This document shows positions 50,401-61,588 of a stretch of DNA of 64,000 nucleotides, piece after piece. Origin of the DNA: Euglena gracilis (taxonomy: Eukaryota; Euglenida; Euglenophyceae; Euglenales); the NCBI GenBank assembly GCA_039621445.1, contig CP154957.1, forward strand, positions 42,317,474-42,381,473, written 5' to 3'. A program made the translations under genes and the position numbers. Each line of letters opens with the position of its first letter. Within the stretch, counting starts at the first letter, position 1. The notes below the pieces were generated by a model. It searched no databases and was not told the origin of the DNA. It saw only the letters and a list, made by a program, of their open reading frames with translations.

Positions 50401-53095
50401 CGCTGTTTTTTGGCCTCCCGGACCCAGAAAAACTGTTTTTGAGCCAAAAATGAGCGTTTTTCGACCCGCCAGCGCCCCGTTTTGGGCCGCCAACCCATTG
50501 ACTTTGGGTCATAACCGGGTCAAAAAAGTCGAAAAAAATCGAAAAAAATTTTTTTGGCCCGAAACGCTGTTTTTTGGCCTCCCGGACCCGGAAAAACTGT
50601 TTTTGAGCCGAAAATGAGCGTTTTTCGACCCGCCAGCGCCCCGTTTTGGGCCGCCAACCCATTGACTTTGGGTCATAACCGGGTCAAAAAAGTCGAAAAA
50701 AATCGAAAAAATTTTTTTTGGCCCGAAACGCTGTTTTTTGGCCTCCCGGACCCGGAAAAACTGTTTTTGAGCCAAAAATGAGCGTGGTTCGACACGCCAG
50801 CGCCCCGTTTTGGGCCGCCAACCCATTGACTTTGGGCCAAAAACCGTGTCAAAAAAGTCAAAAAAATTCAAAAAAAATTTTTGGCCCGAAACGATGTTTT
50901 TTGGCCTCCCGGACCCGGAAAAACTGTTTTTGAGCCGAAAATGAGCGTTTTTCGACCCGCCAGCGCCCCGTTTTGGGCCGCCAACCCATTGACTTTGGGT
51001 CAAAACCGGGTCAAAAAAGTCGAAAAAAAAATCGAAAAAAATTTTTTGGCCCGAAACGGTGTTTTTTGGCCTCCCGGACCCGGAAAAACTGTTTTTGAGC
51101 GAGCGTTTTTCGACCCGCCGGTGCCCCGTTTTGGGCCACCGACCCATTGACTTTGGGTCAAAACCGGGTCAAAAAATTCGAAAAAAATCGAAATTTTTTT
51201 TTTTTTGCCCAAAACGAGTTTTTGGCCTCCCGGAACCTGAAAAATTGTTTTTTAGCCGAAAACGAGCGTTTTTCGACCCGCCAGCGCCCTGTTTTGGGCC
51301 GCCAACCCATTGATTTTGGGTCAAACCCGGGTCAAAAAAGTCGAAAAAAATCGAAAAAAATTTTTGGCCCAAAACGATGTTTTTTGGCCTCCCGGACCCG
51401 GAAAAACTGTTTTTGAGCCGAAAACGAGCGTTTTTCGACCCGCCAGCGCCCCGTTTTGGGCCGCCAACCCATTGATTTTGGGTCAAAACCGGGTCAAAAA
51501 AGTCGAAAAAAATCGAAAAAAAATTTTTTGGCCCGAAACGCTGTTTTTTGGCCTCCCGGATCCGTAAAAACTGTTTTTGAGCCAAAAATGAGCGTTTTTC
51601 GACCCGCCAGCGCCCCGTTTTGGGCCGCCAACCCATTGACTTTGGGTCATAACCGGGTCAAAAAAGTCGAAAAAAATCGAAAAAAATTTTTTTGGCCCGA
51701 AACGCTGTTTTTTGCCCTCCCGGACCCGGAAAACTGTTTTTGAGCCGAAAATGAGCGTTTTTCGACCCGCCAGCGCCCCGTTTTGGGCCGCCAACCCATT
51801 GATTTTGGGTCAAAACCAGGTCAAAAAAGTCGAAAAAAAATCGAAAAAAATTTTTTGCCCAAAACGATGTTTTTTGGCCTCCCGGACCCGGAAAAACTGT
51901 TTTTGAGCCGAAAATGAGCGTTTTTCGACCCGCCAGCGCCCCGTTTTGGGCCGCCAACCCATTGACTTTGGGTCAAAACCGGGTCAAAAAAGTCGAAAAA
52001 AAATCGAAAAAAAATTTTGCCCGAACTATTTTTTTTTGGCCTCCCGGACCCGGAAAAACTTTTTTTTTGAGCCAAAAATGAGCGTTTTTCGACCCGCCAG
52101 CGCCCCGTTTTGGGCCGCCAACCCATTGACTTTGGGTCAAAACCGGGTCAAAAAAGTCGAAAAAAATCGAAAAAAAATTTTTTTGGCCCGAAACGCTGTT
52201 TTTTGGCCTCCCGGACCCGGAAAAACTGTTTTTGAGCCGAAAATGAGCGTTTTTCGACCCGCCAGCGCCCCGTTTTGGGCCGCCAACCCATTGACTTTGG
52301 GTCAAAACCGGGTCAAAAAAGTCGAAAAAATCGAAAAATTTTTTTTGCCCGAAACGATGTTTTTTGGCCTCCCGGACCCGGAAAAACTGTTTTTGAGCCG
52401 AAAATGAGCGTTTTTCGACCCGCCAGCGCCCCGTTTTGGGCCGCCAACCCATTGACTTTGGGTCAAACCGGGTCAAAAAAGTCGAAAAAAATCGAAAAAA
52501 AATTTTTTGCCCGAAACGCTGTTTTTTTGGCCTCCCGGACCCGGAAAAACTGTTTTTGAGCCGAAAATGAGCGTTTTTCGACCCGCCAGCGCCCCGTTTT
52601 GGGCCGCCAACCCATTGACTTTGGGCCAAAAGGTCAAAACCGGGTCAAAAAAGTCGAAAAAAATCGAAATTTTTTTTTGCCCAAAACGATGTTTTTTGCC
52701 CTCCCGAACCCGGAAAAACGGTTTATGAGCCGAAAATGAGCGTTTTTTTTCGACCCGCCAGCGCCCCGTTTTGGGCCGCCCAACCCATTGACTTTGGGTC
52801 AACGGGGGGCCAAAAAAAGTCGAAAAAAAATCGAAAAAAATTTTTTTGCCCAAAACGATGTTTTTTGGCCTCCCGGACCCGGAAAAACTGTTTTTGAGCC
52901 GAAAATGAGCGTTTTTCGACCCGCCAGCGCCCCGTTTTGGGCCGCCAACCCATTGACTCAAAACCGGGTCAAAAAAGTCGAAAAAAATCGAAATTTTTTT
53001 TTGCCCAAAACGATGTTTTTTGCCCTCCCGGACCCGGAAAACCCGTTTTTGAGCCAAAAATGAGCGATTTTTGACCCCTTTGCCTCCCGTTTCAG
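34617..53095. repeat. 163-bp satellite array, 18.5 kb, about 110 monomers
   Basis: A monomer of mostly 163 bp (range about 150-175) repeats head to tail. Its parts are ggcctcccggacccggaaaa, ctgtttttgagcc(g/a)aaaatgagcg, cgacccgccagcgccccg, gggccgccaacccattgac, tttgggtc and gggtcaaaaaagtcgaaaaa. Two main variants alternate: one with ggcccgaaacgctg after an ...aatcgaaaa stretch and one with gcccaaaacgatg after ...aaaatggaaat. Local dimers (about 334 bp) occur at 34740-35420. Neighbouring monomers are nearly identical in the middle (38.0-40.7 kb) and more varied near 41.4-45.4 and 47.5-53 kb. Frames of about 70-210 codons occur on both strands because the monomer has few stops; I do not regard them as genes. 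Confidence 0.97.
36906..36964. repeat. Poly-A interruption in satellite (about 57 A)
   Basis: A nearly pure A run followed by an A/C/G-poor stretch to 37008 disrupts one monomer. Shorter A-rich interruptions are at 41781-41820 and 44427-44477. Confidence 0.9.
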
Positions 53096-53277
53096 GCACA
53101 AAACCCTTGCATTTCAGCCCAAAGAGCTCCACGGAGTGGCTGGTATATATGGGGGTGTCAATGAAGGGGTGGGGGCGCGCTTATTAAGAGCACAGCACTA
53201 TTCAAAACCTGGTCCGAGGGTGGCCGCGCGGGCGGCGCGCGTCCTAAAATCCATGATTTTTTTGGTCCAAAAAGTGG
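53096..53277. other. Satellite edge, no gene
   Basis: The last monomer decays over 53060-53110. The following sequence has tggtatatatgg near 53140 and a gcgcgcgggcggcgcgcg block near 53230, with no clear frame. Confidence 0.4.
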
Positions 53278-53859
53278 TCATTTTTGGCCATTTTCAGGCC
53301 ATTTTTGATCGTAAAAACTGATTTTTGCTTTTGGGACGATTAATTGCTCAGGCTTCGTCAATTTGTACATCACAGCCAATGCGTTGACATAAGTTGTCAA
53401 CGTCTGCGGAGCCCACTCACACATGGGCACCCAAGCCTGCTGACATGGAAGCTGCCTTTGTGCCTTGTGGGCAATCTTTTCAGCTTCCGTGTCAAAGATG
53501 GCATGCACCGTGAGGACATGCTTCGCAAAAGCGCACATGTACTCGTCCAAGTCATCGGTTTTGTAGCCTCTCACCTCACAAGTTTTCTGGAAATTGACAA
53601 GAGTTACATACCCTCCTTTCTGGTTTTTGGCGCTACCATCAAGCTGAGGCACAGATTGTGAAAAAATGTCCCCAAAAAGGACTGTGTCTGCAGATTCCTT
53701 CTTTGGAGTGGATTTTGTGAAATCCTTTAATTTCGCCAAAAAAGCAGTTGGGGTTGGTGTGGGTCCCAAGCCAGCCTCGGCAACGACAACGGCCGGTGCC
53801 GGCATCCTCTTGGCTGCGGGAGACAGGGCACGCACAAAAAAAACCACAATTTTCCTCAT
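53278..53859 (-). CDS. Conserved-looking 193-residue protein of unknown function
   Basis: A complete frame from ATG (53859) to TGA (53278). Residues 1-45 are Ala/Pro/Val-rich (RALSPAAKRMPAPAVVVAEA). From about 45 the protein is compact and mixed: FLAKLKDFTKSTPKK, then DTVLFGDIFSQSVPQL, GGYVTLVNFQKTCEVRGYKT, DDLDEYMCAFAKHVLTVHAI, EKIAHKAQRQLPCQQAWVPM and TTYVNALAVMYKLTKPEQL. Three Cys residues are present. There is no membrane segment or nucleotide-binding motif. Composition and sense-strand codon content look like a real protein and unlike the surrounding repeats. I do not recognise the family; a transposon accessory or Gag-like protein is possible. Confidence 0.55.
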   Translation of the reverse strand: MRKIVVFFVRALSPAAKRMPAPAVVVAEAGLGPTPTPTAFLAKLKDFTKSTPKKESADTVLFGDIFSQSVPQLDGSAKNQKGGYVTLVNFQKTCEVRGYKTDDLDEYMCAFAKHVLTVHAIFDTEAEKIAHKAQRQLPCQQAWVPMCEWAPQTLTTYVNALAVMYKLTKPEQLIVPKAKISFYDQKWPENGQK

Positions 53860-54290
53860 TAGGGGGTCACCAGCTTTGTCCTGAGTCCGGGAGAGGGGGG
53901 GGGTTCACTGACTTAAAGGAAGACCCCCCCCTCCACCGGTTTGTCCTGGGTCTGGGAGAAAGGGGGGTCTTTCTTGATATAGAGGGCCGGTCTCGGAAAA
54001 AAAACCTACACACACAACCCCCCCAATTATTACCCGTGGGCTGGTTGAAGTGCATTTTTGAAAATGAATCATCAAATTGAACCTCAAACCTGGCCTCACA
54101 AACCAAGCACCAAAGGGGGGACACCTTTGTTTTCTTCGCTTTTTGCCCTATCTGGTTGTTTTGCTTGTTCTTCGTTTTGCTTCTTTGAATTCGTTTTTTT
54201 TTTCCCGCTGGCGCTGTTCTGTTAAAAAAACTCAGGATGATATAAAGCCTAAATTTAGGCCTAAATGCTTCACCCCAACCAACCTAAACT
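53860..54290. other. Intergenic; diverged repeat at 53863-53965
   Basis: gggggtcaccagctttgtcctgagtcc resembles 33600-33660. 54275-54303 has a short (aaact)n run. No gene. Confidence 0.45.
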
Positions 54291-54407
54291 AAACTAAACT
54301 AAATCCTGCCCCTGTCTCTTCCTTACAACAGAACATGTTGAGAACTTCTTCCACAGGAATCCTGGGGTTGGAATTTCGTCCATTCCCCATGGCAACTGCG
54401 CCGAAAC

Positions 54408-54529
54408 CTGCCCGGTGCGGTGCAGCCGCCCCAGCAGCGCCGGCATCGTCGTCCAGCGGGTGTGCACCACGACGCCCCACTCCCACTCTGCCGCGCCCTC
54501 CGCCGCCGGCGGTGGGGGCGGCACGCCCA
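54408..54529 (-). CDS. Candidate GC-rich exon
   Basis: On the minus strand a gaggcag acceptor precedes and a CAG|GTTTCG donor follows an island encoding GVPPPPPAAEGAAEWEWGVV and VHTRWTTMPALLGRLHRTGQ. The GC content drops outside the island. No family is recognised. It could belong to the same spliced gene as the islands at 60.7-63.8 kb, with two TIR transposons in the long intron between, or to an independent gene. Confidence 0.35.
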
Positions 54530-55359
54530 CTGCCTCCCACCCAGGGCCTCTTTTCTTGCCCTCGCTCTGCGGGATGACCATTTGGGGATCCAAAGAACAT
54601 TTGGATATTCTTTGGACATTCTTCACGGCACAAAATATCACTCCTACCCCTGGTCGACCAGTCCCAAGGATCCTGGCAACTTCCTACATTGACAGGTTGG
54701 ACAGCAGCAGGACCCTGACAATTCCTGGTCACGACACTGACGGGCTTTCGGGCGGACAACTTCCTTGGGGGGGGGGGGTGGCACAGGATACATTTGGGTA
54801 AAGAAAATTGGGTGAGCAAAGGCCTGGATGGAGAAAACTGGTGGAAAATCTGGAAGGAGAGATATAATTGGAGGTCTTGGGTTAACGTGACCCAGAATGT
54901 GAAAATTGGAGACTTACTAAACAAATGCAACCTTTAATATCTTGTCCAACTCGGATTTGAGAAAAAAAATGCGGAACCAACACAACAATCTAATTGATCC
55001 AAACCTCAAATTATTACCTCCAAATCGGCACCAGTTTGGTGATTTTTTAAATGAAAGACTCCCAAAAAACCAGCAGAAATAAATATGGAGTCCTTGGCCA
55101 AGAAGCTTCGGAAAAAAAGAGGAGTTTTGTGATGTTGTCCACACCAATGTTCTCCATTTTCTTTCAAACAGGAAAAAAAACCCTGGTTCTGGCAGCGCTG
55201 GCTTTCCAGCTGACTCAGCCATCCGTCCAGTGCCCGTCCGAGGGCAGCAGCATGCCTTTTGGCTCAGATTGCGAAAACACACATCGTTGGGTTAATGGCG
55301 ACTGATTTGTTGATCATTTCGTCGATAGACAATCCTGACAAAATGATGGGGAATGCAGC
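54530..55359. other. No supported gene
   Basis: Frames of up to about 120 codons exist on the minus strand but are Pro/Arg low-complexity or end in hydrophobic runs without domain pattern. Treated as intron or intergenic. Confidence 0.4.
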
Positions 55360-55364
55360 ATACA

Positions 55365-55435
55365 CTTAGGCGGCCGATTTCGCACTTAAGCTTTTTTCCT
55401 TTTGATGCGCGCATTTGCGCAAATGTACCATTTTT
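55365..55435 (+). repeat. Left terminal inverted repeat of transposon A
   Basis: It pairs with 58275-58344 and contains a gcgcgcatttgcgcaaatg motif near its inner end. Confidence 0.8.
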
Positions 55436-57157
55436 TGTAACCCCTGGGACCCTGTACCCTGACACCCAGAACACGATTTAAGAACTGTTACACCCATCTA
55501 TTGGAGGGGATTAACTCCCAGTGGTCTGGTGTGCATGCTGCTTACCGGGTGACGTTAATAGGGCTGGGGGTGAGACTGGTGCTGTTGTACATCAAACGGG
55601 AGAGAGGCACACACCCTGTCTTACGACACTTGGAAACGGTGCTGACGTGCTGGCTGAACTGGCTGGGACACTGCCGCCACCGATGAGAACACACGAAGCC
55701 TCATTAGATCACACCACCACAGACAGACAGACTACGTGAGGCAGCCGTCACGCAATTGATGTGTGTTTATGCGCGCAATTGCGCAAATAAAAACAATTGT
55801 GTTTATGGGCGCATTTGCGCAAATAAAACGTAAACCGATGATGATAAACTGACGTGTTGGTGGGCGCAAATGCGCGCACAAACTTATTTGGTGGTGTGCG
55901 CATTTGCGCAAATGCGCGCACCAACATAGTTATGTTTACTTGCGCAAATGCGCCCACCAACATGTACTTTTACTTTCTACGTTAAAAGACACCAACGAGG
56001 ACCATACCCCAGGAGGTTTAAAAACGTGATGGACGTGTTGGTGCGCGCAATTGCGCAAATAAACACAATTACATTTGGTGCGCGCATTTGCGCAAATGCG
56101 CGCACCAAACATTTAATACACCGCTTCAAAATGATGTGTTTGTAGGGGCCTTAGAGCACACAAACAAAGTTGTGTTTACTTGCGCAAATGCGCGCACCAA
56201 CACACACCAGTTGCGTGATACCATCTCCTCCTCCGTGACAGCTGGCGAACGCAACTCCTCACGTCAACCAATGGTTTGCACCACGTTTACGTGGTGATGA
56301 AATTTGTGGTGAGAGGTGGTGTGGAGTGTTCACAGGAACACGGCATGTGACTGGCCAAAATTTGCCTGTCTCACGTGTGTACATTTGCACTGCTGTTACC
56401 TGGCCCACACGACCTGTTGTTTTGGTGTCATCTGTTTAGCAGTTAAACGTAATGAATTGATGACGTGCAAACGACCTGTGACTGTTGAACACCTTTTGTG
56501 CAACAGGACTGCGTTGCAAGAAGACAGAATTTGGCACCTGAAATGCCCGGGACGAGTCCGTTTTACGGTTTTCTTTGCCATTTTTCCCTTGAAAAACGTA
56601 AAAAACACCGGTTTTTGTGCATAATTTGGGGGGAGTGGGTCCCACCGCTTTGATGCACCCAATGCAGGGGTAAAGGTTCACCACTTCCTTGTACCCAAAG
56701 TAACGGGTGTTTGAGGGCCACCTCTCTCCAGCTGCTGTTTGCCATGCACTGGCACCACGTCGTCCCCCGAGTCTCACACCCCGGTGGCGGGGTGTAACGT
56801 GGCCGCTGTGGTGGGTGTCGTTGCACCGGGGAGGTGGATGCCAGTCTGGTGGGTGCTGAAGCATCAGCAGCTGATGGGGCTGCAGCAGCGGAGCCGAGGC
56901 CGCAGGCCAGCCGCAGGGCCCTTGGGACCCAAAAATTGGTGCCTGTGGAGGTGCACCGTTACTGGGTGGCTGTGAACCCACCTTCAAGAGATCCTGTGTC
57001 TCCACCTTTTGTGGGACCTGTCAATGGTAAAAAAACGGCACCGTAACACCATATCCCGGAGGGGACGGTGTAGTCATTTGGGTTGAACCCACTCAGAAGC
57101 CACTAAGGGTAGCTGTAGGAGGGCCAAATGAAATCACTTATTACTCCTCCGTTGGTG

Positions 57158-57305
57158 GTTTATTTGCGCATTTGCGCACATCACGTTGTTTTATTTGCGC
57201 AAATGCGCAAATAAAACAGATGTAAACTGAACAATTTACATCTGGTTTATTTGCGCATTTGCGCACACAAACAACGTGATGCGCGCAAATGCGCAAATAA
57301 ACCAC
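57158..57305. repeat. Long palindrome in transposon A (arms about 70 bp)
   Basis: ggtttatttgcgcatttgcg at 57159 is mirrored by gcgcaaatgcgcaaataaacc ending at 57303. The arms also share the acgttgt/acaacgt and gatgtaaa/tttacatc steps around a short centre. Confidence 0.75.
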
Positions 57306-57335
57306 TTCCGCTGTCGGTGTTTGACGGCTGTGTTT

Positions 57336-57501
57336 CCGTCACACCGTTCTACTTTGTGTTTGATGCGCGCAAATGCGCGCATCAAACACAAAACATGTTT
57401 ATGTGCGCATTTGCGCAAATGCGCGCATAAACATGTTTTGTGTTTGATTTTGTGTTTGATGCGCGCATTTGCGCGCATCAAACGCAAAGTAGAACGGTGT
57501 G
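57336..57501. repeat. Long palindrome in transposon A (arms about 80 bp)
   Basis: gtcacaccgttctactttg on the left is mirrored by caaagtagaacggtgtgac on the right. Inside, gatgcgcgc/gcgcgcatc and acatgttta/taaacatgt steps continue to a tgcgcatttgcgcaaatg core. Confidence 0.8.
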
Positions 57502-57610
57502 ACAAACCCACCAACTACATGGCCCGTTGGTCCGTGCCGTCACGGCCTCTTTGTCGCACCGTTTATCAACGGCGTCAGATCGTGGGTGCCAAAGCCCCAT
57601 CCTTGAAGGA

Positions 57611-57658
57611 CATGTTTGCGTTTGATGCGCGCAATTGCGCGCATCAAACGCAAACATG
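57611..57658. repeat. Perfect 48-bp palindrome in transposon A
   Basis: Two exact 24-base arms (catgtttgcgtttgatgcgc... and its complement) meet at aatt. Confidence 0.95.
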
Positions 57659-58274
57659 TTGGTGCGCGCATTTGCGCGCATCAAACGCAATTCTCTTCGC
57701 AGGTTCTTTGCCACACAGCTGGTTGTATGGGTCCCGGGTATAAGTCGGGTGGGAGACACCCGTCCCCTTTATTCCCTTCATTCCCTGCGGACCTCGTTTC
57801 TTCCCCCTCTGCGCATCCCTTCCCAAACACCCCGTACTTACCTTCCTTCCCTTGTGTCCTTCCCGTCGGCTCAGTCACACCACACCCACACCCCCCGGAC
57901 CTTCCTCCCTACACATCAACAAACAGCCCCAAAACACCACATCAAGGCGCCGCAAGCAACGCAGTCCGGCAAACACCCAGGACTCACACCGCCGGCAGTT
58001 CGGGCACACCCGGGGACACAGCCGAAAGGAGCAACAGGGGCAGTAAAGGTCCCGTTCCTATGGTGCTTTTTTGCGTTTTTTTCAGGGTGGGCCGGCAGGG
58101 TCCCGTAGGTTTGGGCCCACAAAGTCCTTCCCGACACACCCCAAAAACAGCATTTTTCGCCAAAGTCCCGGGGGTCTCACCGCCAAAATCAGAATTTCGC
58201 TCGTTTTTTGTGCTCTCTTGTCCACGTGTTTACAAACCCCCCAGACCTTCACAGCCGAAACAGAGCACAATCAA

Positions 58275-58344
58275 AAAAATCGTAAATTTGCGCAAGTGCG
58301 CGCATCAAACGAAAAAAGCTTAAGTGCGAATTCGGCCGCCTAAG
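58275..58344 (-). repeat. Right terminal inverted repeat of transposon A
   Basis: Reverse complement of 55365-55435 with a few mismatches. Confidence 0.8.
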
Positions 58345-58349
58345 ATACA

Positions 58350-58602
58350 GGAGGGAAAGAACCGGAGGGAAGAGAAAAAATTGATTTTTAGGGAAAAAAG
58401 TTGGGAGGATTTGCCTCAAAGCCTCCCAACGTCAGTGGTTGTTATTTTTTTCACCAAAAAAATTGGTTTATTTTTTTCATGTGCCACTAATTGGCCTTTT
58501 TCGAGAATTTTTGCTTGTTGTCAAAAAAAAAATGCTTTTTGAAATCTTCCCTTGAATTTTACTCGTAGAAAGATGATAAAATACACAACAATGTCAAAAA
58601 TG
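58350..58602. other. Spacer between the two TIR transposons
   Basis: A/T-rich with T and A runs; no gene. Confidence 0.5.
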
Positions 58603-58607
58603 CTTAT

Positions 58608-60358
58608 CATAGGCGGCACATCTAGCACTTCAGTTTTTTTTTGATCGATTTGCAAAATTTCGCAAACCGACCAAAAATCATTTTGAGCGCTGGCGTCACA
58701 AGGGGTGAGAGCGAGAAGGAGCAGGATTGGACAAAATACGGGCGATTTCTCGTTTTTGGCACCGACTCTCCCGAGAATTATGTATTTTTTTGTTGTTGTT
58801 TTTTTTTGAGGTCAGAATGCCACAAAAACCCCCGGACCCCCCCCAAAGTAAAAAAACACCGACAAAAAACACTAAAATCCCAATACTGCCACCCCCAATT
58901 CCCTGTGTGACAACTGCCAGCGCCAGGTGGTGCTCTGAAGGTGGGGTGGCAGGTCCACCTCTTTGCTTGCTTTCTGAAGTTATGCGGCACATTGCGGAGG
59001 TTTTGGACGTTGGCTACAAAAGGAGTGGAAATGCACTTGCCACATAATGCACTGTTCGAGAATTCTGCCACTGGGGGTTGATGGGGGGGATGCAGACCTC
59101 CGGAGGACTGCCACCAGTTACTATTTGCTACTGCCGCAGTTCAGTGACAAGTTGCCCATCAATGCCCCACTGATGTTTAAGGCTCCGTGGCACCCACACA
59201 ACAGCTTAAATAATGTCGGTGTGCGCAGATGCGCACGGACGATGTGCGCATTTGCGCATACCAACCACTTTAAGCTCAACCAAGAGCCTCCTATGGCAGT
59301 GTGTTTGGAGCTGGAAAATGAACGTGACAACACTGTGATATTACCTCCCTTGTACTCCTGTGGTTCTGGAACCCCTCTTTTGGATGCTACTGGTATGCTT
59401 GGGCGGTTGGTGTGCACAAATGCGCACATCAACCATAAAAAGTGTTGCCTTTCAAAAATTGTGGGCACCAACCAAAATTCCTTTTCATTTTGAAGCCTTG
59501 GCAACAGAGACTTCTCAGATAAGAAAAGAATGGAAACGGGAGGAGAGCAGCGTGCGGAGGTGTTGTGCTCGAAGTGGTGGGGTTGGAAGGTATGTCTGAG
59601 AAGGTCAAATGAAGCGTGTCAGTGTATTCCATTTTATGGCACCCTGAACACAGGGATTTTCAAGTCAGCAGACACATCCATTTTCAGCCAATCAACTGTG
59701 GCTGATTTTCGGACTAAAACACTGGGGGTGAAGGGCACTTTTAAACTCAGTTTTCTTCTTCTTCACCAAAACACCTGGAAATGTAGTTTATTTTGATGTT
59801 TCAGGGGCTAAGAAATGGTTTCACACAGCTTCAATTGCCGATGCCCAAATTCGGGCCTGCAGGCTGGTGGTCATTCTATAATGTTTAAATTCTACAAAAT
59901 ATCTTCCACTTAAGGATTTCCTAACTGAAGTAGTTCCTCCCTTTCTAAATGGAACGTGTGTTAAGTTGCACAAGAGGTTGGTGTGCGCAGATGCACAAAC
60001 CGACCAAAAAAGTCTGTTTTCGCATTTGCACACAGCCAAGTTTCAGCGTATTGCTTCAGGCTTGGGCACACCTCACCGAATTGTTCAGTCAATATCCTAA
60101 GTTAATGAGACAGCCTTTGCGGTTTTCAAAACACACCTGCTGGGTGTTGTGTATCTTATATGCTGTGGTGAAACTTGCTCTTAGGCACCCTATTTGCCAA
60201 AGCCCCTGCTTCCATCTCTGCGTCCTGCACCACATCACACCCTGCTAACATTTTTGGATTTTGGGGGTCATATCTTGTCATTTTCATAAAAATGTCGATG
60301 TGTGCATTTGCGCACATCGTCAAAGAAAAAAAGCTAAATGCGAGATGCGCCACCTAAG
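58608..60358. mobile_element. TIR DNA transposon B, 1751 bp, older relative of A
   Basis: Termini cataggcggcac and gcgccacctaag, with inverted repeats of about 35-45 bp that are more diverged than in A. The target duplication is cttat at 58603-58607 and 60359-60363. The end sequence (C-x-TAGG-YGGC) and the internal gcgcatttgcgc/gcgcagatgcgcac motifs are shared with A. Several frames of about 80-150 codons (for example 59047-59493) have no known domain. Confidence 0.75.
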
Positions 60359-60363
60359 CTTAT

Positions 60364-60657
60364 ATCCTTCCCTGCCCAATTAAATACCATTGATTATGGC
60401 AACGTGCCATTATGATGTTACTATGGTATCATATAAATCAGCTCCATCGAAGCGCTGGTGATCACAAAAAATACAGTTGGTGCGACAAATGCTTGGTAAA
60501 TCCTATTTGGGAGAATGTCGATTTTCCTGATGCATGTTTTTTTCCCCACGACGTGGACACTCAATATTGCAAAACTTTGGAGCCACCAACAAATCTGGCA
60601 GATTTCCTGCGGGGAAATTTCTTCTGCGTGAACTTCCGTTTGAGGAGGCAGACTAAC
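60364..60657. other. No gene seen; probable intron or intergenic
   Basis: Mixed composition, lower GC than the island that follows. No domain. Confidence 0.4.
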
Positions 60658-60814
60658 GTTCCCCACCCCACGTCTGGGGTTCCTGGTCTGCCCCGGGCAT
60701 GGGCGATGCACCACTGCGTGGGGCAGGGCCGCCACCCGGCCAAATTGAGGCGGACCATCTCCCGGACGTCGGCCTCGAGGCGGGCGGCCCCGGCTGTATC
60801 GTGCTCGACGTAGA
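60658..60814 (-). CDS. Candidate GC-rich exon
   Basis: Minus strand: acceptor cgacggcag, exon of about 157 bases, donor GGAAC|GTTAGT. The best frame reads VYVEHDTAGAARLEADVREM and VRLNLAGWRPCPTQWCIAHA and RGRPGTPDVGWG, with normal amino-acid variety and no stops. The frame could extend about 80 bases upstream (DDSLWGSASPSLRCAAATA) if the acceptor is different. Not recognised. Confidence 0.4.
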
Positions 60815-61588
60815 CTGCCGTCGCCGCCGCACACCGGAGGGAGGGCGATGCAGACCCCCAGAGAGAATCATCCAGTTTTGTTATGCCCATGAAGACTTCC
60901 AATGTGTAATACATTCACAACACACACGCATGTATGGCAACCAGGAACTACATGGACCTCCCCAAGGGGGGGCAGATACTTCCTTCGGACACTTATTTTT
61001 TGCCCGTTTCGCTTGGAAAATAGGAGAAATTTGGGCAACTTTCAGCGGATTTGTACGGTGTTATGAATGGGAATAGGGTTAGGTTTAGGTGCTCATGGAT
61101 GCTCATGGAGGCGTAAGGCATCCATCCGCCCCACACAGGCTTTTGCTTAAAGACCGGGGGGGGGGTCCACTGGCTAGCCAGTTTGCTAGACATGGGAAAA
61201 AGGGACTAGCGAGACCTAGGGGGGGGGGGGGTCCGAGGTCCCCCTGGCTGGAAAAAAAAATCTCCAGCGCTGTGCGCCGAGATGGAAATGAGGTTTTTAA
61301 AGAGTTTTTGGCTGATATTGTTCCAAAGAATCCCAATAATGGCCCAAATTGGGCATTTTTGGCCAGTTTTGGGGTCAAAAAATTTTCGGTGCTTCGCACC
61401 GGTCACTGGAAAAAATTTTCCACTAGCAGCCCTGCAAGAGGACCTCCCGGGGGAGGGGGGTCCACCAGGATTTCCCCTTGCCAAATTTGGACTAGCTCGA
61501 GCCTTGACCCCCACCCCCAGAGGGGGGCACCGCGAACCTCTAAGGAGAAGCCTGGCTCCGCAGGGGGGAGGAGCTAACTGCCTGTCAC
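60815..61588. other. Probable intron; no other coding island seen
   Basis: Contains a G-run near 61210-61235 and a ggttaggtttagg motif at 61076. Short Pro/Arg-rich frames only. Confidence 0.4.

Larger units (their letters stand above)
55365..58344. mobile_element. TIR DNA transposon A, 2980 bp, non-autonomous
   Basis: The termini cttaggcggccga and tcggccgcctaag begin inverted repeats of roughly 70 bp with few mismatches (both read on through gcacttaagctttttt and tttgatgcgcgca). The target duplication is ataca at 55360-55364 and 58345-58349. The interior carries more than fifteen GCGCAAATGCGC-like palindromes and long hairpins. No transposase is recognised: frames such as 56436-57005 on the minus strand have no D-D-E pattern. 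The closest relative in the window is 58608-60358. Superfamily not assigned; 5-bp duplications exclude standard Tc1/mariner, hAT and piggyBac. Confidence 0.85.

Noticed and set aside
34617-53095. Many frames of 70-210 codons on both strands of the satellite
   Set aside because: They follow the monomer, change register with each unit and encode only the translated repeat. No start context or independent conservation.
34617-53095. CRISPR array
   Set aside because: Repeats are contiguous without unique spacers, and the context is eukaryotic.
54275-54303. Telomere-like repeat (cctaaactaaact...)
   Set aside because: Only a short (aaact)n run; no TTTAGGG- or TTAGGG-type unit.
56436-57005. Transposase gene in transposon A
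   Set aside because: The 189-codon minus-strand frame shows no DDE/D, zinc finger or helix-turn-helix pattern.
55365-60358. GCGCAAATGCGC palindromes as bacterial operators or CRISPR repeats
   Set aside because: They lie inside TIR elements with target duplications in eukaryotic DNA and have no regular spacing.
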